A DNA stretch of 64,000 bases from Gnetum montanum (GCA_015680685.1 MNCI01017909.1:192478-256477); one strand, 5' to 3'. Numbered from the stretch's first letter, positions 47,492 to 60,239 are shown. Program-made: numbers and translations. The notes: generated from the letters alone by a model not told the origin.

Positions 47492-50085
47492 TACCCCCAT
47501 GACTGAATGAAAAATCATCCTTGAGTTCCTTACAAAATATTGGGAAGGTATGAGATTATTGATGGGAATGGAACTAATGGGATGACATGTGAACGAATCA
47601 TCATTACAAGACTTGACAAAACTGGTGTTCATGACAACAAGGGTGAACACCTTATTACAATGACATCAGGCCTTAGTTGGTGGTTGAGAAAGAGAGAGAG
47701 AAAGAAGTGTTGTTGTTGCCAACGCCAAGATTGCACCTTTCGTTGTCCATCGGTAAGTGCATCATCGATCTTGCTCCTTGCATAGCTGCTTCCAACATTG
47801 CTCCATTCCAAGTGTTTGCTTCCAGATCTCATCTGCTGTTGCATGATTTCTATCTGCACACACAACACAATCTTATATTAGCATTGGTAAATGAATCATC
47901 ATGTAATTGATACCTTGCTGCGGTGAACGGTCCATTAGCTAGGTTGTGGTATGGCTGATATGGATCAAGAGATATATTAATGANTATTCCAAGTGTTTGC
48001 TTCCAGATCTCATCTGCTGTTGCATGATTTCCATCTGCACACACAACACAATCTTATATTAGCAAGGGTAAATGAATCATCATGTAATTGATACCTTGCT
48101 GCGGTGAACGGTCCATTAGCTAGGTTGTGGTATGGCTGATATGGATCGAGAGATATATTAATGATGACTACCGAAGGTGTAGGGGTTAGGAAGAAAATCA
48201 AAAAATTTGGGGCTAGGAGAAAATTGAACAAATCGGGCTCCGTACCCCCATGACTAATCGCGAATCTCTGGTAGCACTAGAATGGAGAAAGGAAAGGAGA
48301 AAGAAAGATAGATAAAAAGGGACAACTAAAAACATCAATGAAATGGATTTCAAGATGGAATGAACAAAATAAAATTAGTTGCAAAAATGTTAGGGAAAAG
48401 AAGTTAACTAATGTACCAAATAGGAATGCTAGTGGGTCCTCCCCAAAGCAGGCTCATGCCCTTAATGCCCTGACAAACCCACATTTAAAGAGTCCGCAGG
48501 CTCTGGGAATGTCATTTGGAACAAGAGTTAAAGTCTTAACCACAAGCGTTTACCAAAAAGAAAACAATGCGTCAACCAAAATATATACACTAATGATACA
48601 ACCGGCAATGAGGTGAACAATGGAGAGAAGGATGGAGAGAAGAGAATGGAATGGAATCTCAAGAACAAGGTGGTGTATAGCCCCTTGTGTGTTTTATGAT
48701 TAATGTAACTTGGCAAGTCTCATTCCAACTCCGGTCTCAAATCAATCACATCCAGTGACTTCGCATCAATACATTTGGCCGAACCATCCTCTTGAATAAC
48801 AAGAATGCTTCCTCCAAGAGCCACCACCATTCCAATGAAACAAAGGAGAGAATGGGAAGCGAGAAGGGCCTTAGTTAGAGGGAATACTTTTGGTTCCATA
48901 ACCAGTGCTTATAGCCCAAGTTTATTTTGTCTAAGGGGTGTGCTTTGAATTCTCACTTTTCTCTTTTTTTTTCTTTTTTTTTTCATTTTGTGTTTTTATG
49001 CGTGAGAACCACACCATGCAAAGACTTCTTATTTTTATTGTCTTAGCTTCTGATAATTGGGGTAACATCGGAGTGGCAAGAAAAATCAAAAAGAAAAACA
49101 TCCAAGCACCCAAGAGAATGGCCAACACAAATGCATCAAGTTTCCTTGAAGTCACACCCTTTTCAATCCTTGAGTCCTTCCTTAGTTTGAGAAATGCCCA
49201 GTCACTGATTTGTTAAAGTTCTTATTAGAAAGAGATTGTACATTTCCAAGCCGAGAGAGACCATAGAGTGTTGTGGATGGATGGATGAAGTGAACTCATT
49301 GCTTGCCATATCAAAAGAAACATACCTTAGTATCAACATTGTGACTTAAAGGTAAAAACCAAACATTAGCAATTAATATGAAAGTAGTNGAAATAATGAG
49401 TGTCTATTTGAATTTCATAAAAGTGCCCAACTTCTCTCAATTGATGATCTTAGATTAAGGGGTGGAAGTTGGCAATGCTCATAGTCCAATGTGTCTATGC
49501 CTTCGTTGTTGGCATGGGTTGTTGCCTCAGTTCGTTCCATGCATATTTGTCTGCTCCTTCTAGTAGCTATCAACCACGAGGTGTCTACTACTGGTTGTGT
49601 GATTGCTACATACAGGCATCTTTGTTTCAAAGTTTCAAGGGCACACCTGTTGCATGGAGGCATTTACTCCATGTCATCACCTGATGAATCACTGTATGTG
49701 ATGCATGGAACTTTCCTCTTCTCGATCTTTCCATAAATTTCCAAGGAAAGATCATGAATCCCTAGGTACGCATATATTGTACTTAGCCATGACCTTCCCA
49801 TTATAATTGGGAAGTTCCCGTTGTTGCTGTTAACTTCTATCACTTTACAGCTCTTTTTACAGTTGTTAGAACCAGCAGTGGGTTGAATATTTACTGCTCT
49901 CGCAGCATGACGTTGCTGCGGTTGAGGAGGAAGTTCCCCTTGGATTGTTGGAGCAGGAGGTGTTATGGGAACTACTACTGGTGGAAGAGGTGCGGATGGA
50001 TTACGAGGATGGTGTGGGTATGGAGTGTCTCCCGAAGGAGAAGGAGTCCTTCTGAAGTACTCCCGAACTTGGTAGTGGTGGTGGG
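47492..50085 (-). mobile_element. 3' body of element B with partial protease
   Basis: This part is homologous to 35322-38440 of element A. A direct duplication of about 180 bp (47805-47983 and 47986-48164) flanks an N at 47984. A second N at 49389 replaces roughly 250 bp present in A. At 49415-49663 is the C-terminal extension of gag-protease (CNRCALETLKQRCLYVAITQ), and at 49680-50085 are broken protease and gag pieces lacking the active-site part. Element C begins at 50086. Confidence 0.75.
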
Positions 50086-51359
50086 TGAAACATCACAAAA
50101 TTTGGAGCTAAGCACTTGTCCAACACCAAATAGGTCCCTGGGACCCACAAGCGACCACAGCTACATCTAGTATCACACTTGGTAACTTCGGGGATCTGAT
50201 GCTTGATTTTCACTAAGTATCCAGTCCCAGCATATACGCCCAGCGTATACATCCAAGTGTACATTCCCAGCATATATGCTCAAATCTCAGCGTATACGCC
50301 TAGCATGCATGCTCAAAATCTCAGCGTCTATGCTCAGCGTACACGCCTCACATGTATGCTCAGTAGGTACAACAGATGCATATGCCCAGCATGAAACCTC
50401 CAAAGACGGCATGAAGACAGCACTACAGGGCGAGATTTGGCACAAGGCAGGAACCATCAGCGTATACGCCCCAGCGTATATGCCTAGCACGTCAGTGTAT
50501 ACGCCTAACACGTCAGCGTATATGCCTCAGCATGTACACCCAGTATCCATCAGCGTATACACCAGCATCAACGACATCTACGCCCAAGTTCGCACACACT
50601 CAGCACCCCCAGTGTATACGCCCATAGTCGACGCTCGCTGCAGACAACGTATATGCCCAGCGTATATACCCGGCAAATGTAACATATTATACACTTGTAA
50701 ATTTTACGCCCTTGCACCTGGTCAACGCGCCACGTGTCGCCCAACTCGAGTCTGCCGTCGAAACCTGTATAAAACCCCAATTTTTCACGAAATCCAAGTC
50801 GGTTGGCAAAATTCCCAGAGCATACCAGAGAGCAGAGACGCTGCGAACCAGAGCATAAAACCTGTTATGCTGGACAACCCTGTATGCCGAGCATATAGCC
50901 TCTACCCTATGCTTACAGTGTCAACCAGCTGTAATCATCCCTGCACCCACCGAGGCTTTCGTCCGTCTTGTGTTCCCCTCACAACTGCGTTTGACCGGTG
51001 CATTGAACTTTCATTCTATAATGCCATTGTTACATTTTCTTCCCATAATCATTTACAGTTTGCATTAATCGTTGTACGTATTCTGTTTATGCCTATTTAC
51101 ATTTACGCTCTGTTTGCATTGGTTACACTGTTTATGCTTCGTTTACGCCCGCTACGCCGTTTACGTATAACCCAGTGTATAGCACTTCGGTGTACGTTTA
51201 GGGAAATCCTTGTCTGATCCGCGTGCGGACCACCCAAGGTACTCTACCTTCGTTCATTCCAGCTCGCCCTTAGGCGAAGGTAGGATCTTGTGTGCGCGTC
51301 CCGCGATCCCATGGTCTCTGTTTCCTTATAGCTGGAAACTGACGATTTCGGGTGGTACA
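50086..51359 (+). mobile_element. 5' LTR of Tat/Ogre-like element C
   Basis: Homology to element A stops at 50085 and TGAAACATCACAAAA begins. The LTR ends GGTGGTACA at 51359, before a primer-binding site. Its first half is crowded with variants of the palindrome GCGTATACGC (exact at 50290-50299 and 50460-50469). A TATA box, TATAAAA, at 50768-50774 lies just after them. This arrangement suggests a promoter with repeated binding sites in U3. Length 1274 bp. No matching 3' LTR is in the window. Confidence 0.75.
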
Positions 51360-51360
51360 G

Positions 51361-51380
51361 AAATTGGCGCTAGAAGGAGG
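51361..51380 (+). promoter_or_regulatory. Primer-binding site of element C
   Basis: AAATTGGCGCTAGAAGGAGG follows the LTR end by one base. It resembles the TGGCGCCAGAAGGAGGG-type primer site of Tat-lineage Ty3/gypsy elements. Confidence 0.7.
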
Positions 51381-51913
51381 GCCTCCGTCTAAAACCTTAC
51401 CTTCACGCTCCCCAGGGTCTATGTTGATCAGCGTTTACGTTGCCCTGTTCAAAACTCACTCTCTGCGAGTTTTCCAGCATGTACACTGTCAACTCCACGT
51501 GGACTTTGTTCACAGAAACCCTAGCGTCTACGCTGCCACACATACGCTTCACGCTTCACGTCACAGATTTTCCTTACGCCATACACAACTGATAAAGTTT
51601 ACGCTGCACATTTTTTACACCATAGGTTTTGTCTACATTGCATATTTTCTCTGCAATTCTGTTTACGCTATTCTCTTTACGCTGCAAACTAGTTGACGCT
51701 ACTATTCATTTATGCCACTCTGTACGCTGCACATTGACACTACATACGCTGTCTAGCGTATACGCTACACTCCTTACGCTGTAGACTTCTCTACACTAAC
51801 GTTATACGCTGGACGTTGAAGTGTATATGCTGCACGTTACCCCGTAAGTTTACGCTGTACTAAGTACACTAGTTTCACACCTCTATACTGTATCATACTT
51901 TCAACAAGTCATC
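51381..51913 (+). other. Leader of element C with palindromic half-sites
   Basis: Noncoding. Many TACGCTG and TTTACGC half-sites are present, and one exact GCGTATACGC at 51756-51765. This extends the motif field of the LTR into the leader. Confidence 0.6.
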
Positions 51914-54760
51914 ATGAACCCCGTAAACACCACTGCTGTAACCGCTCAAGTCACCGACGTCGTGGGCACCATGGCCGTCCACCAGCCTGCGGCATAACCC
52001 ACAGTGGGGCCCTGCCGGTCCCTAAGGTTGCAAGGAAGGAACCCAACCTCTAACATTATAACCCAGGACCAGTATAACTTCATATGTGTGAAGATACAAG
52101 CTGGTCTGGCAGTAGATCGAGCCGAAATGGAGGGAAAGAGGCAGTATGAACTCTTCTACAGGGGGGGACGTGAGTTCATCCCTTCCCCATACGATATAAT
52201 CCCTGTGCCAGAACAGTACTTAGAGCTCGTCACACGAATCCTCCTGCAAAGGAGTCGGTCGTTGGATCAGCCTACAGTGGATTTTCAACCGGAAGAGGAG
52301 GACGAGTTCGCTGCACAATCTGAACATGAAGACTCCTATCACACCCTCAGCCCACAAACACACGTCAACCCCATGTTTCGTCCAGGCGCAGGGGAGGTCA
52401 TGCCCCTCCAGCCCCTCAGGCTCACCCATGCACAAATGCCTCTGCCTGAAACATCCGCATTTGCTCATGCTCCTCCGACCGACCCACAATTTAGCGCATT
52501 CCCTCTCGCTATCCCTCCTGCTGCAGCAACAGGCCCATCCTCGCAAGCACCACCCCCACATAGTAACACGGGAGCCGCCTTCTCATCTCGAGTGATAGGG
52601 ATCTCACATGTGATACCAGCATCCACGTTCGCCCACTACATCCCCCACATCCAAATGCACGGGGCCCCTTCCACTGCTGTAACCCAACAGGGGGTTCCTT
52701 CACAAAACGTAGCTGGACAATGGGCAGCAATGGGTATGCCATCACATCAACCCTCTCACCACAACGCACTACCCCATATGATTCAACCAGCCAACATTCC
52801 TCAAGTATAGCCCCAACCACAGCAACAACAACCTTTCCCCTATAACGTGCCATCCCTAGTGCCACACGCTATGAACATTCCCCAAGCACAGCCACCAACC
52901 GCACAATTTTCAGCCTTTCAACCTACTATCCAACACTCTAACCTGTACAATATACCACAACCTCAAGCTGCCATGTCACCGAGTGCCCAAGACTAGGCGC
53001 CAAAAAATTAATGCAAGAACTTACTGATGAGGTAAAGCACCTCAAAACGGCTGCCGACAAAGAGCTAAAGGTAGTGGATTTCTACCACAATGACCCCATT
53101 AGCCCTTCCGTCCCGCCTCTGACCTTGCCCAAAGGCACATCCTTGTCAACACTAACTAAATAGAACGGGGAGACAGACCCCAATGCTCACTTGATAACGT
53201 TTAGGTTAGAATGCGTGTTATTCCAGGCATGGCCCCATGCCATTTTGCGAGTGTTCCCTATGTCCCTTGCCAGGAGAGCACTCAATTGGTACCGGGCCTT
53301 GCCGAGGAACTCTATATTCGCCTTGGAAGAGTTGTTACATCAGTTCGTGACCAGGTTCAAATATAACTTGAAACCTGAGGCGACATTGGACAACCTTATA
53401 CAGGTTAAGCAAGCGTTGCTTGAACTTGTGCAAAAATTTATTCAGAGGTGGAGCACCGCTCTTAATGAGCTACACGAGCCAATCCCCCAGACATATCTGC
53501 TTACAATTCTAAAGGGGATCGTTAATGACTTCTTCAAATCCAAATTATATTATCTTAACGCGCGTAATCTTAACCAAGCCTTTGTATAAATAAAAAATAT
53601 AGAAGAGGCAGCTCAAAACAGCCATGACCCTGCATACTTAGCCTTTAAAAATCAAGACAGTAAGGAGGATAAAGAGAAGGCTAAAGCAACTATAGCCGCG
53701 ATAGGAGAGACGCAACAAGCACGCATGGCACAACAAAATAAACTACTTGTAGCTCCCACTAACTATACTAAACCTACCCCCACAACCGCACCGGAATCAT
53801 CATCATCGCAGAACCCAACGCCAAGTCGTACGAGAAATTTTGAGAGGAAAGAACCCTCCCAATATACGCCGTTGCTTATGAAGCCATCCCAGCTCTTCGA
53901 TCAACTCCTGAAGGCTGGGTTAATGAAACACAAACAGCTATCCCTTGCGGCCATCCAGAGACATGATTGGTTCTGTCAACTCATTCAGAACCCAAGCTTA
54001 GCAACACCGGATGAACCTCCAGTGCCCAAAGGATTTAGAATGGATCGCTTCTGTGATTACCACCAACACAATGGGCATGGCATGGATTACTGTTTCACCT
54101 TGAAGCAGGATATACAGCGAATGATTGACGAAGGCCAAATCACCTTTGATGAGGCCAACCCGGTGCAACCACAGAATCAGGCTATGGGGGTATATAAAGA
54201 CCCTCTAAACACCAAGGAGGCGCCGTACGTTATCAACACAATCTGCCTTGATGATGAATCTGAAACACCCAACATTAACACCATCTACCCCGAATATAAA
54301 CAACAAACACCTGGTAAACCCTTCGTAGTCCATGTTCCTCCCACCCAGTCCACATCCATGCCTCGACCATCATCCGCCCCAGAAAAATCATACATAGTAC
54401 GCATACCTCCCGCTGTCACTACCCTGAATCTATCAACCCCTCCTACTCAGCCTGCCCCTTTCGTAGTCCGAGTGTCGCTCACAGATGCAACAACGGAGGT
54501 CCAGCCTTCGCCCAAACAAACCCCATATATTGTTAGGACATTTGCAAGTCCTAATGATTATCAAATCTCCACCTCATAAATGGAAGGCGAACCTAGCCCC
54601 TACGTCGTTAGGATGCCTGGCCAGCCTTCTACTCAACCACATCCGACTGCCCAACCGCAACCTCACTCGGCTTCGTATGTGGTAAGAATACCAAAGTAAA
54701 CTAAGGCTCTCAGACCAACTCCACCTCCACGCCACATACAAGAATGCCTAGCGGATAGGC
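51914..54760 (+). pseudogene. gag of element C
   Basis: It starts MNPVNTTAVTAQVTDVVGTM, with a stop at 51995, then a Pro/Gln-rich part to about 52980. A frameshift near 52995 leads into KLMQELTDEVKHLK. The capsid-type gag domain is at 53190-53590 (ARRALNWYRALPRNSIFALE, ELLHQFVTRFKYNL), the pattern of Ty3/gypsy gag. A Cys/His box follows at about 54045: RFCDYHQHNGHGMDYCFTLK, typical of Tat gag. From 54310 six spaced peptides of the type YVVRIP occur. Stops near 53161, 53587, 54577 and 54697 break the frame. Gag forms the particle that packages element RNA. Confidence 0.82.
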
Positions 54761-54774
54761 TTACGCGTGAACGC

Positions 54775-56037
54775 TTGGAGAAAGAGTGTCAACGGTTAGC
54801 CGTAGGGTCACCTAAATCCACTCCACTCAACGCCATACCCATGACACCGCCTAATAGTCAACCAAACATAGGACATGAAGGTGAACCATCTAACAAACAC
54901 GACACATCTAAGACAACAGCTCCGAGCAAAAATGATAAACCGACGAAACATGAAATAAAACTGTTGGGCCCATTGGACCCAGTCACCACTGATGTAAACG
55001 TGCCCAACAGTAGAGACTTTCCAACAGCTTTAACACAAGTTACCCGAACACTGAAGCAAAAGAACATGTCACTAAGCTTGTATGACTTGGTTCTTACATC
55101 TCAAACACATTGGGAAGCTTTGGTACGTATGCTAACGTCTATCCCAGTGAGCGAGAACTTGCCCCCAAACGAACCATCCATCCATGCGGTAATGTCCTCG
55201 CCCCAAGGGTCAATGTCCAAACCATTAAGCTTCCAGAACGATAATGTGAAAGTGGATAAGGAAATAGGGGAAGTGACAACAGCCCCCATGTTCATAACGA
55301 TACGCATAAATCAGTTCAAGATACACAGGGTTCACGTAGACGATGGAGCTGCTACGAACGTGGTACCATACCCCATCGTTGAACAACTAGGGCTGACGGA
55401 GTTAATCAGACCAACTGCGACTATATGTTTAAAATCATTCAGTGGGTCACGCGTGATGGTCAAAGGCATAGTAACCTTAGACTTCATAGCGGGGGACCAG
55501 TTTCCCACATCTGCTGACTTCGTGGTGGTCGATGAAATGCCAAGATTCAACCTAATTCTAGGAAGGCCCTGGTAGGCCCAAATGAAAGTAATCTCATCCC
55601 CTATACACCAAGAGATTCACCTACCTTATGAAGGTGGTGAAATTGTCATTTATTGGGAGGCTGCTACTCATATTATTTCGTCCCACATAGACACAGACCA
55701 AGGCTCAGAAATTAAGCTCGAAGAGCCTGGACAAAATGACATAAAAGAACAAAAACCGGTAAGTGCTAATCCTTTCAACACGGAAGAAGACCCATTTAAA
55801 ACAAAAACACTTATGCCTGACATTGTACATACACCTTCTCAATTAGAAGCTAACACAGAACTCACCACAAATACTAAAGCATCCAAAAACACTGACGCAG
55901 AAGCCATTCCATTAGACGTCCCTTGGGCCAAATTACCGTTTAACATAATCAGCGAAGGGGATGCTGAATACAGAATCATACCCGTTGACACATCGCCTAA
56001 CATTAAAAAGAAAAAAATCAAAAAATTCCTAAAGTAA
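54775..56037 (+). pseudogene. Protease of element C and its C-terminal tail
   Basis: This continues the gag frame. NLPPNEPSIHAVMSS leads to a retropepsin: HRVHVDDGAATNVVPYPIVE (active site DDGA for DSGA, catalytic Asp kept), the middle KSFSGSRVMVKGIVTLDF, and FNLILGRPW at the end. A TAG at 55573 interrupts it; the tail runs on as KVISSPIHQEIHLPYEGGEI to a stop at 56035. A strong donor-like GTAAGT is at 55759. Protease would cut the polyprotein. RT does not follow directly; a 5.5-kb block intervenes. Confidence 0.82.
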
Positions 56038-56056
56038 TACCATCTCAACCAGTCCG

Positions 56057-56275
56057 AAATGACATTAAACTATAACACGTCCGAAATGACGTTAAACTAC
56101 CACAAATCAAAAAAAACATTAAAACTATGCTCCCTGTTTGGAAAGACCTTAAACTATCATGTCCGCAATGACATAAAACTAGCCACGATCAGAAGTGGTC
56201 GGTCAATCAAGAAACTGACCCACATTATCCAAAATGTTACTTGTTTACAATGAGGCCTGAAATGGCCTTAAACTA
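56057..56275. repeat. Degenerate tandem repeats, left flank of antisense gene
   Basis: Units of the type GTCCGAAATGACGTTAAACT recur about five to six times, the last as CCTGAAATGGCCTTAAACTA near 56255. A related array lies at the other flank (61437-61585). Confidence 0.75.
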
Positions 56276-56735
56276 CGTATGGACACTTCGTACTTCGTTT
56301 TCCCTCGTATGATTACATCCGCGTATTACACTTAGTACAAAATAAAAATATAATAAACCAAAATATTTTACATTGTCGTGTCGTGTGTGCAATCAAACTC
56401 AAAAAATCATCAAAAAAATCTTTATACGTGCAATGCTGTACAATTATCAGTGTCAATTGTTTCCGTTTATCTCAAAGTTTTCAAGTTACAAATTCCCATA
56501 TCAATTTGAGTCAGCATAGTTCTAAAGGAAAAACTAAAAACAAAAAAACTAACTAAGCATCTGGGACGGGGGATCCTCCCCTTTAGATCCACCAGCGTCA
56601 GGGGCCCCTGCTCCATTGGGGCCAGCCTCTTGAGCATCGTCACCACCTTCATCCTGAAAATACAAAATGAGGCAACCAATATAAGAACAAGAGAGTGTCA
56701 AAGTTTCAAACATTTCACAATGACAAAGCGCTTAC

Positions 56736-57520
56736 CACAGGAGAGCCCACCAAGCCAAACTCCAATCGAAGAAGAATTTCCTCCTTCGAAACACTAGCCC
56801 AGTCGGTCTCACCAAGGCCTAAGTCGACGTCTGCCAAGGCCTTTCCCTTGTTAACAGCCGACCAGACAGGACGTTTCAGAGGAAATTCGCCCACAGTAAC
56901 TTCCCTAGAAGCAGTGGTAATAACCCTCTTAGGAGATTCCATCTCAACTATGGTGTTCTCCGCAAAAGTATCGAACGCAGAACGTAATCCCAAACCCTCT
57001 ACAAACATCTCAAGTTGCTGTTTCTCTATAGAAACTTCTTTCAAAGATTTCTTATAGTGGTGCTTATGATTCTTCTCATCTTGGTCCCACTTATGAACCT
57101 TGGAGGCAAATGCCTTCCAATCCTGGCACTTCAGATTCAATAGGTCTATCTGGGCTTTACGTTTCACGAACCTTCGAGTTAGTGACGCATGGCGATTTAA
57201 CAAGTTCCAATATCTATTGTACGTAATCTCGGACGTTCGCCAAGAACTATCACCTGCTAATCGGGCCGAAACGAATTCATAACGAGCTTTGAGGTCGTCG
57301 CGTTCGGCTGATAACTCAAAGACTTCCTTCTCCTTTGTCTGGATCCGCAACCAGAGTTGTTCGATGGATCGCCTACAGGTCCACACCGACTTGGCGTTAT
57401 GGACAAGGGTTTCCGCCACCTCATCGTAAATTGGCCTTGGCTCCTGTTCCACTTCTGGGGGCAGTGTAGGCAAACTATCGATGCTAATCACCTCGGAGGG
57501 ATCCCACCTCAACTTGGCAC
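56736..57520 (-). pseudogene. Antisense gene exon 7 (coiled-coil-like)
   Basis: 262 codons without a stop. It reads GAKLRWDPSEVISIDSLPTL, then a long charged helical region (EKEVFELSAERDDLKARYEF, KSLKEVSIEKQQLEMFVEGL), ending LRLEFGLVGSPV at a GTAAGC donor. It is likely a dimerisation or assembly part. The 85-base intron before it uses the acceptor GCATAG; a nearer TTTTTAG would make a 32-base intron and break the phase. Confidence 0.75.
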
Positions 57521-58218
57521 CTATGCGTACGAAGAGATCAAATGTTAAGACCACAGACACAGGGCGTGATACTCTAAAAAGGCAAACCATTTAAAAACAT
57601 TATACCTATTTCGGGGTCGGCCTCCTGAATTCGTTCGACAACCTCTTCCGCGATCCCAACCACAAAATCCATCTTACTTGGCATTTCCGTCCAAGTAAAT
57701 GGCTCACGGGTGCGGGAACTAACCTCAGTGGTCCTCTGAGGAGGAACTGTCTTCATGGGTACATCTAAGCACACCATCCTAGTTTCGCTCCCTTCGTCTG
57801 AGAAAAATGAAAGTATGAAAATAGAATACCGTAGAAATGACAACTAATAGGGCAAGTTGAAAGAAGATAAAAAGAAAACATACCACGCTCCTCATCACCT
57901 TCTGGGGGATCGCCTAAGTCCGGATCTCCCTGAAGAAAGTTGCGGAACATTTGTTCGACACCACCCTAGTCATCCAACGGCTCAGTTTCCATGGTGTGCT
58001 CCTTTAATTCCTTCGTTCCTCCTCCCTGATCCTTATCCACATTTTCCTCTTCATTGTTCCACTCCGTGTTGGTCTCCTCCTCCTTCGTAATGGTTTCTAG
58101 CGCCTGCTTTCTCACTTCTTAAACCAAGCCAAAGACATCAGTGACATGTAAGCGATTGAAGAAAGAATCATGAACAAAACGAAAACGATAAAACAATAAG
58201 CTGGCAAAGTCTACTTAC

Positions 58219-59259
58219 CAGGCATCTTGAAGCGTATGCGCTTCACTCGCTGCTCGCTCACATTCAAAGCTTCCCCAGTTGGGCGTTCGTGTCTCTTCAG
58301 CCTTGTTTTGGCATGGCCCATAGTTTCTTTGATAACCCGCTCAACTCTTCTTGCAATGAGGGGCACATCATCTGGCTCTAACCCCAGACTATTGCGAGTA
58401 TGAATTGAGGTACTCGACCATCCCCCAATCGTAATAGTTACGGACTCGTCGATGCCCTCAGGCGCATCCTGGGACTTGGCTGTGTCATATAAGTGATTGA
58501 TCCACGGGCGGGATATTTGACCCTGATCCCGTAGAACAAACTTGTTGTCCACGCAGACTGTCAGAAATTCGGCGAAGCGACGAAGGTAACCGGCAAAGAA
58601 GGCAAAGGTGAAGTGGGATTGTGCCTCGACATTCGAGCGCAATCGCACTATCTCCTTGTGCATGCCCGACAACAAAAACTCGGCCCAGTTATAGCGCATG
58701 CCAGTTTCCAGGATAGTCCGCATAACGCGCACAGCCTCAACTCCAAGACTTCGTACCTGAGAAAGGGTTTTGTGGAATACCCATGATCTAAATAGGGGAT
58801 ATAGTTCATTCACCTCCTCAATCTTTACTTTCCCCTACATCGGGAACCCCTTGGCACCCTTGGCCAGGCCCAGCCAGTCCTCCAAATCGCGCATCGTATG
58901 GAGCTCTTTATGAGCTCTGTCTAGAACTACACTTATGGCATCTGCCGGTACCCCGAATAAGTTTGAGAAAAACTCGGGCGACAGATGGAAAACTACCTTA
59001 ACACCCTTAATCTGGGTGCTATAGTAGGAGACAGGCTGATTAAAAGAATCCACGATCCCAATCATTTCCCCTATTGATACATCAGGACTTGGGGTCATGA
59101 AGAGCTCCGTAAGGTCGGCATTCTCTAAGCAATGAACAAGAGATGGCGGAGCATGGTCGCGCAGCCATTTCTGAGCCTTAGTCACCTCCCCGAACTTCAT
59201 TGACAATGTTGTCTCAGTTCGCCTGGTTGTGATAGGTTCCCCGCCAGGAGGTGCATCAA
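58219..59259 (-). pseudogene. Antisense gene exon 4 (largest domain)
   Basis: 347 codons, residues about 283-630. It begins VDAPPGGEPITTRRTETTLS. KGVKVVFHLSPEFFSNLFGV then PADAISVV resembles the beta-strand/helix opening (xFSPEvIN..LG.P) of putative plant transposon proteins. A helical part follows (VRVMRTILETGMRYNWAEFL), and a basic end (KTRLKRHERPTGE, RVKRIRFKMP) could be a nuclear signal. There is one TAG at 58837. The donor is a perfect GTAAGT. Confidence 0.75.
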
Positions 59260-59689
59260 CTGTAAGCGCAATGTAAGATTGTCATATCAGTATAACTCTC
59301 GGCAGTTAAAACACGTTAGCACGTCCAAAGGACATTGTCATTTACCTCCCCTAGTAGACTTGGATGTGCTGCCTGGACCAGAGTCACGAGGGAAAACTGG
59401 CCCCTAATCCGACCAATCTTTATTCAGCCATCCATGAGCTTGGCACAATGCCAACGCTTTAGAGAATCGTTGGTGAAAATAGATGATATCCCCCTGCATT
59501 AGATCTAACACAGCTTTACGAAGGGTGGGCCCCTCCATGAACGCCTCTAGAGCAGTACGTGCTAAGGCAAGCCCATCATCCTTGACGCATATCCTGTCTA
59601 CATTAGCTTTAGGCCTACAAACAAACGAATGTCAAAACTGAGGCAAATGCGAAATCACAAAAAGAAGCAATAGACTTGAACAGTCATAC

Positions 59690-60139
59690 CTGCCTACTCG
59701 GTACACTGTGCCGGGAGGGTTCTGGAACAATGTGTGCGCATGTGTGGCTAAAAATAAAGTATTATCGAGGTAGTCCTGCCCTCATGGTAATCGGGCCCAC
59801 ATGCACGCTAACGGGCGTGTGGACCTAGGCCCGTGGGAAGAACCGTCCTCATTCGTAAGCGGCCCCTCGTCGATGTCTTTCATGAAGATAACGACACCCT
59901 CTGCTGCTCCCGGCAACATCGCCTCAACTATGCTCTGCGCCACTAATTCGTTTAGGTGTGATCAGATAACCACATCAAAATTGTCCAGTATGAAGGACAG
60001 GAATTCAGGTGCACCTTCTCTGAACCAAACCTCGTTGCGGTCCACGGTTAGATCCGGGGTAGGCTCATCCGTCTCCATGGGGCCAAACCATGTTAGCATC
60101 CCGACAAGCTCAAACACGAGGAGGAAAGGCTTGGTGTCC
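59690..60139 (-). pseudogene. Antisense gene exon 2
   Basis: It joins exon 1 (THR|D) to DTKPFLLVFELVGMLTWFGP and on to LATHAHTLFQNPPGTVYRVG. Stops at 59964 (VVI*SHL) and 59784 (LP*GQD) are both TGA, as expected if CGA lost its methylated C. The fold is not recognised. Confidence 0.7.
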
Positions 60140-60239
60140 CTGCCAACAACCAGAGTACCAACGTAAAATTAGCCATGCATCAAAACAACGCAAAAAACAA
60201 AGGTTAACATCGTAGACTGACACTTAGAAAAATTTTGTA

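Noticed and set aside
50276-51217. Plus-strand open frame of 313 codons in the LTR of element C
   Set aside because: It is open because the GCGTATACGC-type repeats lack stops in this frame; the product is a string of repeat-derived peptides inside an LTR, with no family resemblance.
57574-57605. A 32-base intron (GTATAATG...TTTTTAG) in the antisense gene
   Set aside because: It is too short for plant splicing and breaks the phase; the acceptor at GCATAG (57521-57526) gives an 85-base intron in phase.
59801-60166. Plus-strand open frame of 121 codons in the middle of element C
   Set aside because: It is the reverse of antisense exon 2, whose splice sites and phase are much stronger evidence.
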